A stretch of DNA of 64,000 bases from Lithodes maja (Eukaryota > Arthropoda > Malacostraca > Decapoda > Lithodidae): NCBI GenBank assembly GCA_037953745.1, contig JBAKBP010004311.1, forward strand, positions 64,501 to 128,500, written 5' to 3'. The position numbers were made by a program, and so were the translations under genes. The notes beneath the pieces are model-generated. The model worked only from the letters and a program-made list of their open reading frames with translations. It had not been told where the DNA came from and searched no databases. Position 1 is the stretch's first letter, and each line of letters begins with the position of its first letter. Shown here piece after piece: positions 51,270 through 62,902 of this stretch.

Positions 51270-53300
51270 CTTTAGTTTCATATTAAAGATTTCAGCATAT
51301 CTTTACCTGTCCAAAAGATTTAAGCATATCTTCTGAATCGTCATAAAGATGAAGCATATCTTTATCAAAGATGAAGTCTTTCAAGTATCCCTTTATACTT
51401 GAAACACTAGTAAGATTCAGGCATCTTTTTATCCCATAAAAAGTCTAAGCCTATCTTAATCCGACTTCTCCCAGAAGCCCTCATAGATCGCCGTCTTGAA
51501 GGCCGTGATACCCTATTGTATCAATCAATTGTTTGGCAAATTATCGCGAATTGCAAATCCGTTAATATAACCACCCGAAGGTACAACCGCCAGGTTTTAT
51601 ATGCAATGTCAAACCAATTGTACCTGCCCCAGACCTCTTTGTAAAAAGGTCGCCGGGAGGGAAAGACCAAACAAACAGCATTGTTTCAATGGCTTATTAA
51701 AGATTTCAGCATATCTTTACCTGTCCAAAAGATTTAAGCATATCTTCTGAATCGTCATAAAGATGAAGCATATCTTTATTAAAGATGAAGTCCGTCAAGT
51801 ATCCCTTTATACTTGAAACACTATTAAGATTCAGGCATCTTTTTATCCCATAAAAAATCTAAGCCTATCTTTATCTCTAATCCGACTTCTCCCAGAAGCC
51901 CTCATAGATCGCCGTCTTGACGGCCGTGATACCCTATTGTATCAATCAATCGTTTGGCAAACCATAGTGAATTGCAAATTCGTTAATATAACCACCCGAA
52001 GGTACAACCGCCGGGTTTTATATTCAATGTCAAACCAATTGTACCTGCCCCAGACCTCTTTGTAAAAAAGGTCGCCGGGAGGGCAAGACCAAACAAACAA
52101 ACAGCATTGTTTTTAACCCTCCAGCCCCGGCTACGCATTACATAAATATTGCCCGAAACGCGGGTGTTTTGGCCGAAAAACGTCTAGGCTAGGCTACCGT
52201 ATCATTGTTATGCTGACTGCTTCCCGCATTCCCGCGCATCCCCAAGCGTAGCTGTGTTATTTACCTGTAGAATGGTGTTAAGTAGAGCTCTCTAAGACAA
52301 GTGGTTGATTTGTGATGATGATTTCATTGGAGATAACTTTATGGCCAAAACAGCCACTTTACACTACTTTTCGATACTTAACAACAACATACAGGCACAC
52401 ACGAACAAGCGACGCTCTCCTTCTTGTGGCCGGAGATGCGGGGCGTCGGTCCAGCCGGCTGTTGTTTACATGCGTCGGACCGACGCCTCACACACCAAGG
52501 TCACAGGCTTTCAACCACTGGTACAATGTTGTACCACCCGGGTTCCTCGGGGCAAAACTTAATGGTACACACGTGTACCATCCGAGTTTGAATGGTTAAT
52601 GGCGTTGAAAAGCCGAGAAAACCATACCCAACAGGTGTCAGCATGATCCCCTGGATAAATGTGTGGAGCCCACTTCGCCGGGAATAACACAGGAAGCCTG
52701 CTCCCAGGCTTGTAAGGTTACCCCAAAAAGGTACACAAACATGTGTCACAAAACCGCTGGTCAACGAACCGTAGCCCTCGGCCACTACTTTTCGTTTTCC
52801 TTTAGTTTCATATTAAAGATTTCAGCATATCTTTACCTGTCCAAAAGATTTACACATATCTTCTGAATCGTCAGAAAGATAAAGCATATCTTTAAAAAAG
52901 ATGAAGTCGTTCAAGTATCTCTTTACACTTGAAACACTAGTAAGATTCAGGCCTCTTTTATCCCATAAAAGTCTAAGCCTATCTAAATCTCTAATCTGAC
53001 TAGTGTCATATTAAAGATTTAAGCATATCTTTACCTGTCCAAAAGATTTAAGCATATCTTCTGAATCCTCATAAAGATGAAGCATATCTTTATTCAAGAT
53101 GAGGTCTTTCAAGTATCCCTTTACACTTGAAACCCTAGTAAGATTCAGGCATCTTTTTATCCCATAAAAAGTCTAAGCCTATCGAAATCTCTAATCCGGC
53201 TTCGCCCAGAAGCCCTCATAGATCGCCGTCTAGCCTGTCTCAAAATCTAGATCTGACTTCTCCCGAAGCCTTCATAGATCGCCGTAAGTTGAAGGCGGCG
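51270..53300 (+). repeat. About 420-bp tandem repeat with internal hairpins, at least four copies
   Basis: Copies begin near 51280, 51693, 52806 and 53005; the last two are partial or diverged. Each has three short hairpins in a row (AAAGATTTCAGCATATCTTT, AAAGATTTAAGCATATCTT, AAAGATGAAGCATATCTTT), then CCCATAAAAAGTCTAAGCC and ATAGATCGCCGTCTTGA. A piggyBac MITE (52113-52599) separates copies 2 and 3. The array lies just upstream of the DIRS #2 gag and may be part of that element's terminal region. Confidence 0.8.
52113..52599 (+). mobile_element. piggyBac MITE D (487 bp), complete
   Basis: TTAA at 52113-52116 and 52596-52599. Left end CCCTCCAGCCCCGGCTACG and right end TACCATCCGAGTTTGAATGG match the ends of the piggyBac element at 40216-44759 closely, as does TGTAGAATGGTGTTAAGTAG near the left end. 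It is inserted in the 420-bp tandem repeat. Confidence 0.92.
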
Positions 53301-54480
53301 ATACTTGAATGTATCCCCCAATTGTCTGGTCAACTACACAGAATTGCAAATTCGTTTATCCCACCCACCCAGGTGCAACCGCCGGGTGTGAAATTAATTT
53401 TAACGTTAACCCCAATAGGTCCGAACCCCACTTCTTTGCAAAAGATCGCCGGGGAGGAAATATCAACAAACAGCCTAGTTTATAAATGGCTTTGCAAAAA
53501 AACGGGAAAAACTAAACTCAACCAGTGGGCGCTTGAACACTTAGTTAAAAGGGTACACAGTAAGCCTGAACACAGGCTCCACCACAGAGACGCAGTCCTG
53601 GAAAGCCTCAAGCCACCACTCGCCGGGAAAAACAAGCCTTTTTTTTTTAACCACACGTGATTAAAACTCGGCAACCAGCCGGGTTTTCATGGTGTAACCG
53701 AGAAAACCCGCCGGAAAAGGCAACCCAACCCGCCCAGATACAAACTGAACGCACCAAATAGACCGTGGAGTTAGCCAAAGCACAACTAACCCAGGACACA
53801 CAAATAGTCCGTGGAAATAGCCAATACACAACTAAACCAGGACACATAAAAAGTCCGTGGAATTAGCCAATACACAACTAAACCAGGACACACATGATAC
53901 CGTAGTACATATTTATAAAATAAATCAATAACACTTGTACATGTGGCAAAGCTACGAGAGGCTGGCTAGGCCCAAGCAGACGGAATAATATGTAATCATG
54001 TCGTAATATAAACAAAAAGCACTGAAACATATCACAACAGGAACCACCGTCAACACACCAATGTAGCACAAAATTCCCGGTAAAGGAAAAAACTGACTCG
54101 GGACCCAGAAAAAACTTCACTATGTGAAGAAAAATACGCTGGGAATGCCAGAGAAAAGAAAAAGCTACTTCATCAGAAAGAAGAGAAGAAGCCTAATAAC
54201 GCGAAGAAAAAGCCGCCTACATCACAAGCTAGCTAACCGCGCAAACGTATCACGCGTCCACAACAGGACCACGAGGGTACATCCGAAATAGATGCCCCAA
54301 GCACACGACCCAAAATACACTGCACTGCGGGCAACCCGCCTAGGACACTCCTGCTACGCATATCCTAACCTTATTCGATACATCCCGGAGTAAACAAATG
54401 AGAAAAAACTCAATAGGGACGCAGCAAATGCGGAACCAGCGGAGCGTGGGGAGGCACATCCGGGTAGGTTGAGCACAGAG
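53301..54480. other. No gene; short tandem repeat
   Basis: 53755-53890 holds about 2.5 copies of a 53-bp repeat (CACAACTAAACCAGGACACA, AGTCCGTGGAATTAGCCAAT). The frame at 53289-53660 has no recognised domain. The rest shows nothing clear. Confidence 0.5.
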
Positions 54481-54485
54481 CAGAG

Positions 54486-54800
54486 AAGGAAGAATGACAC
54501 CTGAGTTAGCGTCTGGTCAAAGATCCACACAAGTACATCCACGAATATATGGAAAGCGTATGAATAGTTATTCTTATTTTTCTTTTTCTTTTTTATTTGT
54601 TACAAAGTTTTTTCGTAGTGAGAACCCAATTTCATAATGACTGAACCATGAGTGAGGTTGCGTGCGCTCATGATGAAGGCTCCTCAATTTTTTATGCTCT
54701 GCGCGGTAGATTCAAACTACGGTAAATGAGTGTTTGAAGAGGGTGCCTTATGTAATAGGCATAATCGTCAATGATGGAGGGGCCACTAATAGATACTGTA
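54486..54800 (-). repeat. Dispersed repeat D2, copy 1
   Basis: Reverse complement of 61865-62165: shared ATAGGCATAATCGTCAATGA, GGGTGCCTTATGTAATAGGC, AACTACGGTAAATGAGTGTT and CAAAGATCCACACAAGTACA. About 300 bp with few differences. Confidence 0.85.
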
Positions 54801-55754
54801 CTGTATATATTATAGTTTAACCAGACCACTGAGTTCCTCAAAAGAATTCTCATAGGGCTGGCCTGAAGTATTAGATCAAGATAGGACAACTAATCAAGTC
54901 AAGATAGATAAGGAAGAGCAGGAGGTGAACAAATCTAGGAAGGTGAAGACACGCAGACAATTCTCGCCATGTCACCAGTTCAGCCGGACCACATGAGCTC
55001 CACAGCAGAGATCTTATAGGACAGAGCCGAAGGATGAGGCAAGAACTTCTGCACTGCAGCACCAACGAAGAAGTGATCAAGGGCGAAGAATGAGAGATCA
55101 GGACTAAGGTATAAAAAATCATAGCGAGATGCAAAAAAATGCACTACTGAGAGGAATTGAATCAGCTCGAAGAGACAAATCAGGTCAGGAGCCAACAACC
55201 TAGCCAGGCCAGGGTGGCATGTGATATAGGCTGTCCGAAGGACAACCGAATGAGACAGAATAAGAACAGAAGGGGACAACATAGAAAGAGGATTAAAAAA
55301 CCACGCAAAATTAGTCAAGCCAACGACGAAAGCTCGAGGGGAGAGGGAAATATCCACAACCCTCCCACATCAAGCTCCAGTCGCCGGCCCCGAAGCCCCC
55401 CAACTGCGTCAAGGAGCGTAGTAGTAGGGGTGCGGCGCTGAGGTAGAGGGGGCTTGGACTTAGCATCGGTATCAAGACCTACATGCACAGGACCTTTCGA
55501 TGCAAACTTAGGTATATGAGACAGGGTGGAAGACCGACTAAATACTTGCTGCGATGCGGGACGGGTGAATATCTAGGTTTATCAAGAGAGGTATCGGGGT
55601 GGGTGAAACCATGGCTGAAACATCCGTAGCAAGTGCTATGATATGAATGCGTTGCATGAAGAAAACAGATATAGTCGATGTTGGTGGAGCGTGTGGACTG
55701 TCGACGATGCTCGACGAGTATGAGAAGGTGATTGGATAGTCGAGTGTATCGGAG
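54801..55754. other. No gene recognised
   Basis: Mixed sequence with short frames only. I see no repeat partner elsewhere in the window. Confidence 0.5.
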
Positions 55755-55756
55755 TA

Positions 55757-56525
55757 CAGTCAGGACCCCCAATACACGATTCCACAATGCGCGAAAACCC
55801 TAATACACGAGTTACCCCTCGAAAATAACATTAATTAATTAAACATTAATTACGCGAGGTGGTACCACAATACACGAATCGAGAGCTAAGAAGGGGCCAA
55901 ATCCGCTATTCCCGCTTGATACGCGAGCACGTCTACGTTTCGCGAGGCCCAGGAGTAGCTCTGAAAAAAGAAGAAGACGGGCATACGCCTGCCTTCCCTC
56001 CCGCTTACCCTCCCTCCCTCCCTCCCACAGTCCCGCTCAAGCGCTCATAGCCGTGCGGAGTGACAAAACGTTTGTAGTGCCTGCCACTTTTTTCGCCATG
56101 CCACGCCAATATAAGAAGATAACACACAAATTGAAGGTGGAAGTGTTGGATCGCAAGAAAAAAGGAGAAGGAAACTGTGCAATAGGCTTGTCAGAGTAAA
56201 CTGTTCGTACGATTTGGTCAGGGAGGGAGAAGTTGGAGAAAATCGTGAAGTCCTACGGTCCTAGTCCTAGTCCTAGCCTATCTACTACTAATTTTAAGGT
56301 AAGGTTTCATATTTTTATTCATTGTTCTTATTATATATAAGATATAGACTGTACTGTAGAGCCAAAAATGTCGAAAATAAGGCCAAAAATTTCGAAAATA
56401 GGCCATAATTGAGAGACGTCACCCAATCTAATTATTCCCATTTAAAGTTAGTTCCACAATACACGAATTCACAATACGCGATGCCTCCTGTCACCCCTAT
56501 TCTCGCGAATTGGGGGTCCTGACTG
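55757..56525 (+). mobile_element. pogo/Tigger deletion derivative (769 bp)
   Basis: Ends CAGTCAGGACCCCCAATACA and the reverse complement of CAGTCAGGACCCCCAATTCG, each next to TA (55755-55756, 56526-56527). It retains a broken N-terminal piece of a pogo-type transposase (56098-56310), so the CAGT/TA MITEs in this window can be tied to that superfamily. Confidence 0.9.
56098..56310 (+). pseudogene. pogo/Tigger transposase N-terminal HTH remnant
   Basis: From the ATG at 56098 the frame reads MPRQYKKITHKLKVEVLDRK, KKGEGNCAIGLSE, then an in-frame TAA (56197-56199), and continues TVRTIWSGREKLEKIVKSYG. This matches the CENP-B-N/psq-type helix-turn-helix at the start of Tigger transposases ('KLEVIxxxEKGExxxxIxxxxxLSxSTVRTIxKNxEKI'). 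The stop sits one codon before TVRTIW, and one or more residues may also be missing. The DDE catalytic part is deleted. Too short and broken to act. Confidence 0.8.
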
Positions 56526-56802
56526 TATGTGCTAAGGCAGTGGAGGGCAACAGAGCAGAAGAATTGTAACGGCATACCTGCGCTTAGGTGCCGTCTGAGA
56601 ATCCCGTACTTTGCAGGCAGCAGCTCTGTAAGGAATGCCTTTCATTGATTGTAAATGAAGTACCTCCTTCGCGAACACGTAATGAGAACGTCTCTTATCG
56701 GAGGCGATGTGTTGTTTGCCACAATTTGCTCATGTCCTAGTAACAAGAGGGACACAGGGTAATAATAATAATGATGATAATAATTATTATAATTTTACTT
56801 AT

Positions 56803-57115
56803 TTAACCCTCGGAATCCGGGAGGCCTCATATGAGGCAAACAAAAATATTGGCAGGAATCTGGGAGGCCTCATATGAGGCAAAATGCGCGGCTAAAAATC
56901 GCCGCTAAAATCATCATAACTCGGCAACCACGCGTTGTAGCGATGTCGTCTCAACGGCAGTCTACAGACAACAAGATGTTCTACAATTTGCAAAAAATTG
57001 ACTGGTCTAGGTGGTCTCAATCAGTAGCTACTGAATTATGAAGCTTGACTGTACGAAAATGGCCCCGGACACAGCGATCCGCCTCATATGAGGGCCCCCG
57101 GATCCGGAGGGTTAA
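56803..57115. mobile_element. TTAA-bounded MITE E (313 bp) with about 30-bp inverted ends
   Basis: TTAA at 56803-56806 and 57112-57115. The ends CCCTCGGAATCCGGGAGGCC and the reverse complement CCCTCCGGATCCGGGGGCCC are inverted copies. CCTCATATGAGG palindromes occur three times. The TTAACCCTC start places it with piggyBac-like MITEs, but the interior differs from MITEs A, B and D. Confidence 0.85.
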
Positions 57116-57159
57116 AAGAGCGCTCATTCTTCAAAATGAATTCGCAAACGCTTGAAAAA

Positions 57160-57545
57160 AAAAAAAAAAAAAAATCAATAAAACCACTAACATATTTACA
57201 ACACAATTTACATCTATCTATCTATCTATTGCCTGACGCCGTGATCCCCGAAGGGGTGGCCACGAACGAACCGCCCCCATGCACCTCTGTCCCCAGTCAG
57301 TCGACGCCCCTCTCCCCAACCAGCACCGCCTTCATTCATGTCAGAATGTCCGAAGGCATGTCCTTAGTCGGTCGTGGTTCGTCAACGTTGGTTCCGTCCG
57401 CATCCGAGGCTGTTCGTTCGTTTTTTTTTGCTTAGATATTTTTTTCCGGGTGGGGGTCGCAAGCCCACCGACCCAACCTCTTTAGTCGCCTCTTACGACA
57501 CGCAGAAGGCACGTGGGGCATATTCTATTCCCTAACCCCCAGGGG
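57160..57545 (+). repeat. Putative SINE-like repeat with a TAGTCGCCTCTTACGACA domain
   Basis: A poly-A and TCTA run is followed by CCGTGATCCCCGAAGGGGTG and, near the end, TTTAGTCGCCTCTTACGACA and TAACCCCCAGGGGG. I recall the TAGTCGCC..TTACGACA sequence as a recurring part of dispersed repeats in arthropods, from memory only. No protein. Confidence 0.4.
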
Positions 57546-57657
57546 GTACAATTTACATACTGTAGTTATTAATGCAATAATTATAGCTAATAAACTTTAT
57601 AATCATCTGTCACTACACCATTCGCCAGGTCGTAACACCTTTGAAACATAAAGATCT

Positions 57658-58063
57658 TTAACCCTTCCTGCCCGGTTGTCATTTAAAATGATACTGCGGC
57701 AGATGGTCAGGATCCCGGGTGTCATTTTAAAATCCGTAAGCTTGAAAGCCTATTAAGCGTGTTATGAAAGCCGTGCGTCCGACGCATGTAAACAAAGCCT
57801 GTCTTTGCGACACCGCACCTCCGAAAACAAGGAGACGTCGGATCAATGTTGTTGTATGCTATGACGAGATTAGTGTCTGCAAAGGTCCGATATTGCTTAC
57901 ATCGCATTGAATCTCTCTCCACGGAAATCGTGATCACAACTGAACCAGTTGACCTAGAGAGCTCTACTCAACGCCAGTCTACATATACGAAACACACCTA
58001 CGTTTAGAGATGCGTTGGAATTCTCTAGCAGTTAAAATAACAAAGATACGGGTAGCCTATTAA
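57658..58063 (-). mobile_element. piggyBac MITE C, interrupted by two further MITEs
   Basis: Starts at TTAA 57658-57661 with CCCTTCCTGCCCGGTTGTC and contains the family landmarks (GTCCGACGCATGTAAACAAA, GACCTAGAGAGCTCTACTCA). It stops at GGTAGCCTA before the usual end. After the TTAA at 59019-59022 the expected continuation reappears (AGACGGTTTTTGGCCAGATC versus AGACGTTTTTCGGCCAAAAC in intact copies). So two MITEs were inserted at its internal TTAA. Its true right end is beyond 59060 and is lost at the LINE-C junction. Confidence 0.8.
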
Positions 58064-58537
58064 CCCTCCAGACCCGGTTGGGCTCTGAGGCATCCATAAA
58101 AAACACCCCCGCAGAACCCGGAAGGGCTCTGAGGCTCCGGCAGCTTGAAAGCCTGTAAGCTTGTTTTGAAAGCCGTCCGTCCGACGCATGTAAACAACAG
58201 CCGGTTGGACCGACGCCGCGCATCTCCGACCACAAGAAGGAGAGGCGTCCTTGTTCGTGTGTGCCTGTATGTTATTGTTAAGTAGTGAAAAGTAATGTAA
58301 AGTGGCTGATATCGCCACAAAGTTATCTCCATGGAAATCGTCATCACAACTGAACCAGTTGACTTAGAAAGCTCTACTCAATGCCATTCTACAGGTACGA
58401 AACACATCTACGCTTGGGGATGCGCGGTAATGCGGAAGCTGCAAAATAACAAAGGTACGGTAGCCTAGGCGTAGACGTTTTTCGGCCAAAACCCCCGGGT
58501 TTCGCTATGGAATACATAGCCGGGTTTGAGGGGTTAA
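58060..58537 (-). mobile_element. piggyBac MITE, nested copy 1
   Basis: TTAA at 58060-58063 and 58534-58537. Landmarks CGTCCGACGCATGTAAACAA, CCACAAGAAGGAGAG and GTAGCCTAGGC. It shares the TTAA at 58534 with the next copy, which is in opposite orientation. Confidence 0.88.
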
Positions 58538-59022
58538 CCCTCCTGGCCCGGGCTGTATCTCCAAAGGACAGTGTGGGCTACCCGGGTGATCTGGCCGAAA
58601 AACGTCTAGGCCTAGGCTACCGTAGTTTTGTTTAGTTTAACTGCTAGAAATTTCCCACGCATCCCTAAACGTAGTGCGGCTTCCAATCTGTAGACTGGCG
58701 TTGAGTAGAGCTCTCTAAGTCAACTGGTTCAGTTGTGATGACGATTTCCGTGGAGCGAATTTTTCCGCGATGTTGACAATATCGGAGCTTTTCAGACACT
58801 AATTTCGTCTGACGTCACAACAATAACATTGATCAGACGTCTCCTTATTGTTTTCGGAGGTGCGGTGACGCAACGATCGGCTTTGTTTACATGCGTCGGA
58901 CGCACAGCGTTCAGACCAAGCTGAATAGGCTTGAAAGCTTACTGCCTAGTAACAGGACACCCGGGCACCTGCCCTTATTTCGTGGTGTCCTTCCACACTG
59001 ACACCCGGGCAGGAAGGGTTAA
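58534..59022 (+). mobile_element. piggyBac MITE, nested copy 2, opposite orientation
   Basis: TTAA at 58534-58537 and 59019-59022. Left end CCCTCCTGGCCCGGGCTG, right end CACCCGGGCAGGAAGGG. Landmarks GCCTAGGCTACCGTAG and TTGTTTACATGCGTCGGACG. Its right end resembles the left end of MITE C (CCCTTCCTGCCCGG). Confidence 0.88.
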
Positions 59023-59063
59023 AGACGGTTTTTGGCCAGATCGCCCGGATCTCAATACAGGAT

Positions 59064-61850
59064 ATGGTGGAGAAGGTGGAACAGAGGGAGAGAGAGGGGG
59101 TGTATGGGGAGGTTGTGGGAGGGGGGGGGGGGGGGGGGGGGAGGAGAATAGAATTAGCAGGGGAGGTGGAACTAGGTCAGGGAAGGGATGGAGGAGGAGG
59201 TGAACCTGGTAGGAGGCAGAGAGGGAAGAGAAACAAGGAGGTGGATTCAAATATACTGTGCTACTACACTAATATAGATGGAATAAACAGTAAAAAGGTA
59301 GAGTTAGATGATATATTAAGAAAAGATCAACCACAGATAGTCTGTTTGACGGAGACAAAGCTGAATCAGGACTTTGACAGCAACATAGTGTTTAGTGAAG
59401 GATATAATATATGGAGATATGATAGAAAGGGTAAAAGGGGAGGTGGAGTGGCAGTGTTAGTTAAGAACCCTATGACAGCAAAGCACGTGGAGTTAAATAA
59501 TGACAAGGCAGAAATAATGGCAGTTGAACTCAATGATATAGAAGGAAAAAAGCTAGACATAGCAGTAGCTTACATGCCACCAAAGACCAGAGCATGGAGG
59601 GAGTTGGAGTTTGAGGAGATGGTCGAGGATATGATTCAGTCGTTGAGAAGATTGCTTTTAAGGAAGAATCGATTGATCTTGGTAGGAGATTTCAACTGTA
59701 GTGAGGTTGATTGGGAATCAGGAGATGCAGGGCCAAATCAGAGATCTTGGGGAAGTCGGCTAGTGGAGTTGGTTACGGAAAATGTACTTACACAACAGTG
59801 AAGGAAAATACAAGAATGAGGGGTAATAACGAACCTTCTAAACTCGATCTGATTTTTACAAAAGATCCTCACGAAATTAGTGATATAAACTATCTATGTC
59901 CTGTAGGTAAAAGTGATCACCTATTACTAAAAGGGAAGTTGACCTCGAGTAATGCCAATAGATTAGACAATAGCTATATAAATGACAGATTAAATTATAG
60001 TAAAGCTGATTATGTATCCTTGAAAAGATATTTAGAGGGAGTAGATTGGGATCTTATTTTGATGGAACAGGACGTACAAGGTAAATATAGTAGATTCCTC
60101 GAAATTTATAGAGTAGGAACCAATCTGTTTGTCCCAAGATATAAAACTGGAAATTTTACTAAGCAGAAAGAATGGTTTAATTTGAAATGCAAAAGAGCTT
60201 TGGGTAGGCGTGATGCAGCTTGGGCTAGATTAAGAAGAAGGAACACTGAGAGTAATCGGAATAAATATAAACAGGAGAGGAATAGATATGTTAACATAAT
60301 TAGGCAAGTTAAAATGAACTATGAGAAGAACATAGTAAATAAATGTGAAAGTGACCCTAGATTATTTTATAAATATATAAACAGTAAGTTGAAGGTAAAG
60401 AAACAAATTACTAAATTAAGAGTTGATGCTAGGACGTATGAAAATGTATCTGACATGTGCGAGGTAATGAATAACAAATTGGGGTCAGTTTTTACTAGAG
60501 AGGAAGGTTTTGATGAACCAGAGGCGGGAGTACTGGAGAGTGGTCTTAGTAAGATTGAAATAACTAGAGATGAGCTGTTATCTGCGATGAGAGGACTTGA
60601 AGTAAGGAAAGCTATGGGACCGGATGAAGTGTCTGCCTGGGTTTTAAAGGAGTGTGCAGAGCAATTAGTGGAGCCAGTGAGGGACATAATTCAAGCTTCC
60701 TTAGATAAAGGACAGGTTCCTGTTGAATGGAAAAGAGCTAATATCATTCCGATATACAAGAATGGAAACCCTGTTGACCCTCTAAACTATAGACCAGTTT
60801 CACTTACTAGTATTGTATGCAAGATTTGTGAAAAGGTAATTAGGAAGAGATGGATGAAAATGTTGGCGAGAAAGAAGATAATAACCCCAAAGCAATTTGG
60901 ATTCAGAGAAGGGACATCTTGTGTTACCAGTTTGCTATGTTATTACAGTAGGGTGATAGATGTACTCCAAGAAAGAGGCGGATGGGTGGACTGCGTCTAT
61001 TTAGACCTTTCCAAAGCATTCGATAAGGTACCACATAAGAGATTGTTATCTAAGCTTGATACGCTAGGATGTGTCAGGGGGAGTTTGCTGAAATGGATGG
61101 AGAGCTATTTAACAGATAGGGAAATGAGGACTAACATTAGAGGAACTTACTCATCGTGGCGGAAAGTTGAGAGTGGTGTGCCGCAGGGATCTGTGTTGGC
61201 ACCTCTCATGTTCCTTATGTACGTGAATGACCTGCCGATAGGCATAAACTCCTACACGTCAATGTTTGCAGATGACGTAAAAATTATGAGACAAATAACA
61301 AATAAAAGTAGTTGTGAGGAGCTGCAAGGGGATTTAGATAAAATATACGAATGGAGCACCAAGTGGAAAATGAAATTTAATATAAGTAAATGCCATGTGT
61401 TAAATATGGGAAGAAGTGTGAATAGACCAAATTGGGAGTACAGGATGGGAGATAATATAATTAGCAAGGCCAAAAAAGAAAAGGATTTAGGGTTGATTAT
61501 ACAAGATAACTTGTCGCCAGAGAAACATATTAACAAGCTCTTTAGCGGAATGTATGCAATGGCCGGGAATATGAAAGTTGCTCTGAACTACTTGGATGAG
61601 ACCATGGGAGCGAAAATTATGAAGAGTATGATTAGACCAAGATTGGAGTATGCAGCAGTGGTGTGGTCCCCGCATCTAAAGAAGCATATTCACAAGTTAG
61701 AAAGAATCCAGAGAGCAGTTACTAGATTGGTTCCAAGTCTCAGAGAACTGCCATATGAAGGGAGGCTAGACAAATTAAATCTACCGAGTCTAAAAGAGAG
61801 GAGAGAGAGGGGAGACATGATTATAGGTTTGACTCCTGCAAGGAGATAAA
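59064..61850 (+). pseudogene. LINE-C ORF2: endonuclease and reverse transcriptase, frameshifted, 3'-truncated
   Basis: The first frame (59064-59801) has a Gly/Arg-rich leader, then the APE endonuclease (CLTETKLNQDFD, VAYMPPKTRAW, LILVGDFNCSEVDWE). One small indel near 59795 moves into the second frame (to 61849) with GKSDHLLLKGKL, SDPRLFYKYINSKLK, KAMGPDEVSAWVLKECAEQL, YRPVSLTSIVCKICEKVIRK, YLDLSKAFDKVPHKR (motif A, near 61000), GVPQGSVLAPLMF (motif B), MFADDVKIM (motif C, near 61262), KEKDLGLIIQDNLSP and RPRLEYAAVVWSPH. RT motifs are intact. The frame ends at RRERGDMI where a different repeat begins; the missing C-terminus matches the fragment at 44378-44526. CR1-like by motif pattern. Sister copy: 31340-32430. 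Confidence 0.92.
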
Positions 61851-62308
61851 GAAAACCTAATATTTAGTAGTGGCCCCGTAATCATTGACGATTATGCCTA
61901 TTACATAAGGCACCCTCTTCAAACACTCATCCGCCGTAGTTTGAATCTACCGCGCAGAGCATAAAAAATTGAGGACCTTCATCATGAGCGCACACAACCT
62001 CACTCATGGTTTAGTCATTATGAAATTGGGTTCTCACTACGAAAAAACAAAAATAAAAACAAAAAGAAAATAAGAATAACTATTCAATAAGCTTTCCATA
62101 TAATCGTGGATGTACTTGTGTGGATCTTTGACCAGACGCTGACTCAGGCGTCATTCTTCCTTCACTGACATATCAAGTAAACCAAAATCCTTAATACATT
62201 AACGAATGGGAAGGGGATGGTCGGGAGGGCCCCAGTCGTCAATGATTACGGGGCCACTACTAAATATTAGGTTTTCTTTATCTCTTTGCAGGAGTCAAAC
62301 CTATAATT
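61820..62308. repeat. About 75-bp inverted ends around dispersed repeat D2
   Basis: ATTATAGGTTTGACTCCTGC through AGTGGCCCCGTAATCATTGACGA (about 61820-61892) is repeated inverted at about 62236-62308. Between them lies D2 copy 2 (61865-62165). The left arm joins directly to the truncated LINE-C frame. The arrangement resembles a non-autonomous DNA element with long inverted ends, but I see no clear target duplication and cannot classify it. Confidence 0.65.
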
Positions 62309-62902
62309 TATTAGTGGCCCCTCCATCATTGACGATTATGCCTGATATCTAAGACTGGAGGGGGACATTCGTAATCATATCATAACTCTAGCAAAAGCAG
62401 ATAATCAAACAACCACATAGTATTCTTACTTCGAAAAGATATATATTTTGGCGCAGCATATATATACAAAAAGGGGTACAAGCAGGAGCGTGCTTCAAAG
62501 AAGCCTGCTTGATAAAAAAGGGTTAACTCTGAGATTCTGAGAACAGATCCGCCAGTTAAAAAGGCACCCCACTTAACTTAAGTGGTGAAAAAATAAAACT
62601 TATAAGTTTACATGTGCACATATAAACCCCATAAAACTAGTGGATATATCTTGCAAAATATATCCAATGCTTAAAATTAGATTGCTTCACAGCCAAAAAC
62701 TACTTACAACAACACTGTTGTTTGTACTACAATTATACTAGCACAATTTCCTGTAATGAATAGTACAGAGAAATTTACATATCACAACACCCATAAACAG
62801 TATCACAGCTCCCATACTCCGGCGGGGTCTAGGGTGTCCTATGTTACACTGACTGCACCCCCCCTTTTCTTGAAATTAAACTATAAGTGACTTAGGGGCC
62901 AC
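62309..62902. other. No gene; probable 3' region of DIRS #3
   Basis: AT-rich. Starts with another TTAGTGGCCCCTCCATCATT motif (62308-62330) related to D2. By position, the rest lies downstream of the DIRS #3 recombinase and may be its terminal region, but no inverted repeat is recognised. Confidence 0.4.

Noticed and set aside
52305..52599. Short proteins recurring at 47110, 47796, 52305 and 58025
   Set aside because: They recur only because they lie within copies of the same piggyBac MITE. Each copy has different breaks, so no coding constraint is visible.
53289..53660. 123-residue frame with possible gene character
   Set aside because: It begins in the 420-bp tandem repeat and has no recognisable domain. 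Adjacent copies of the repeat do not keep the frame.
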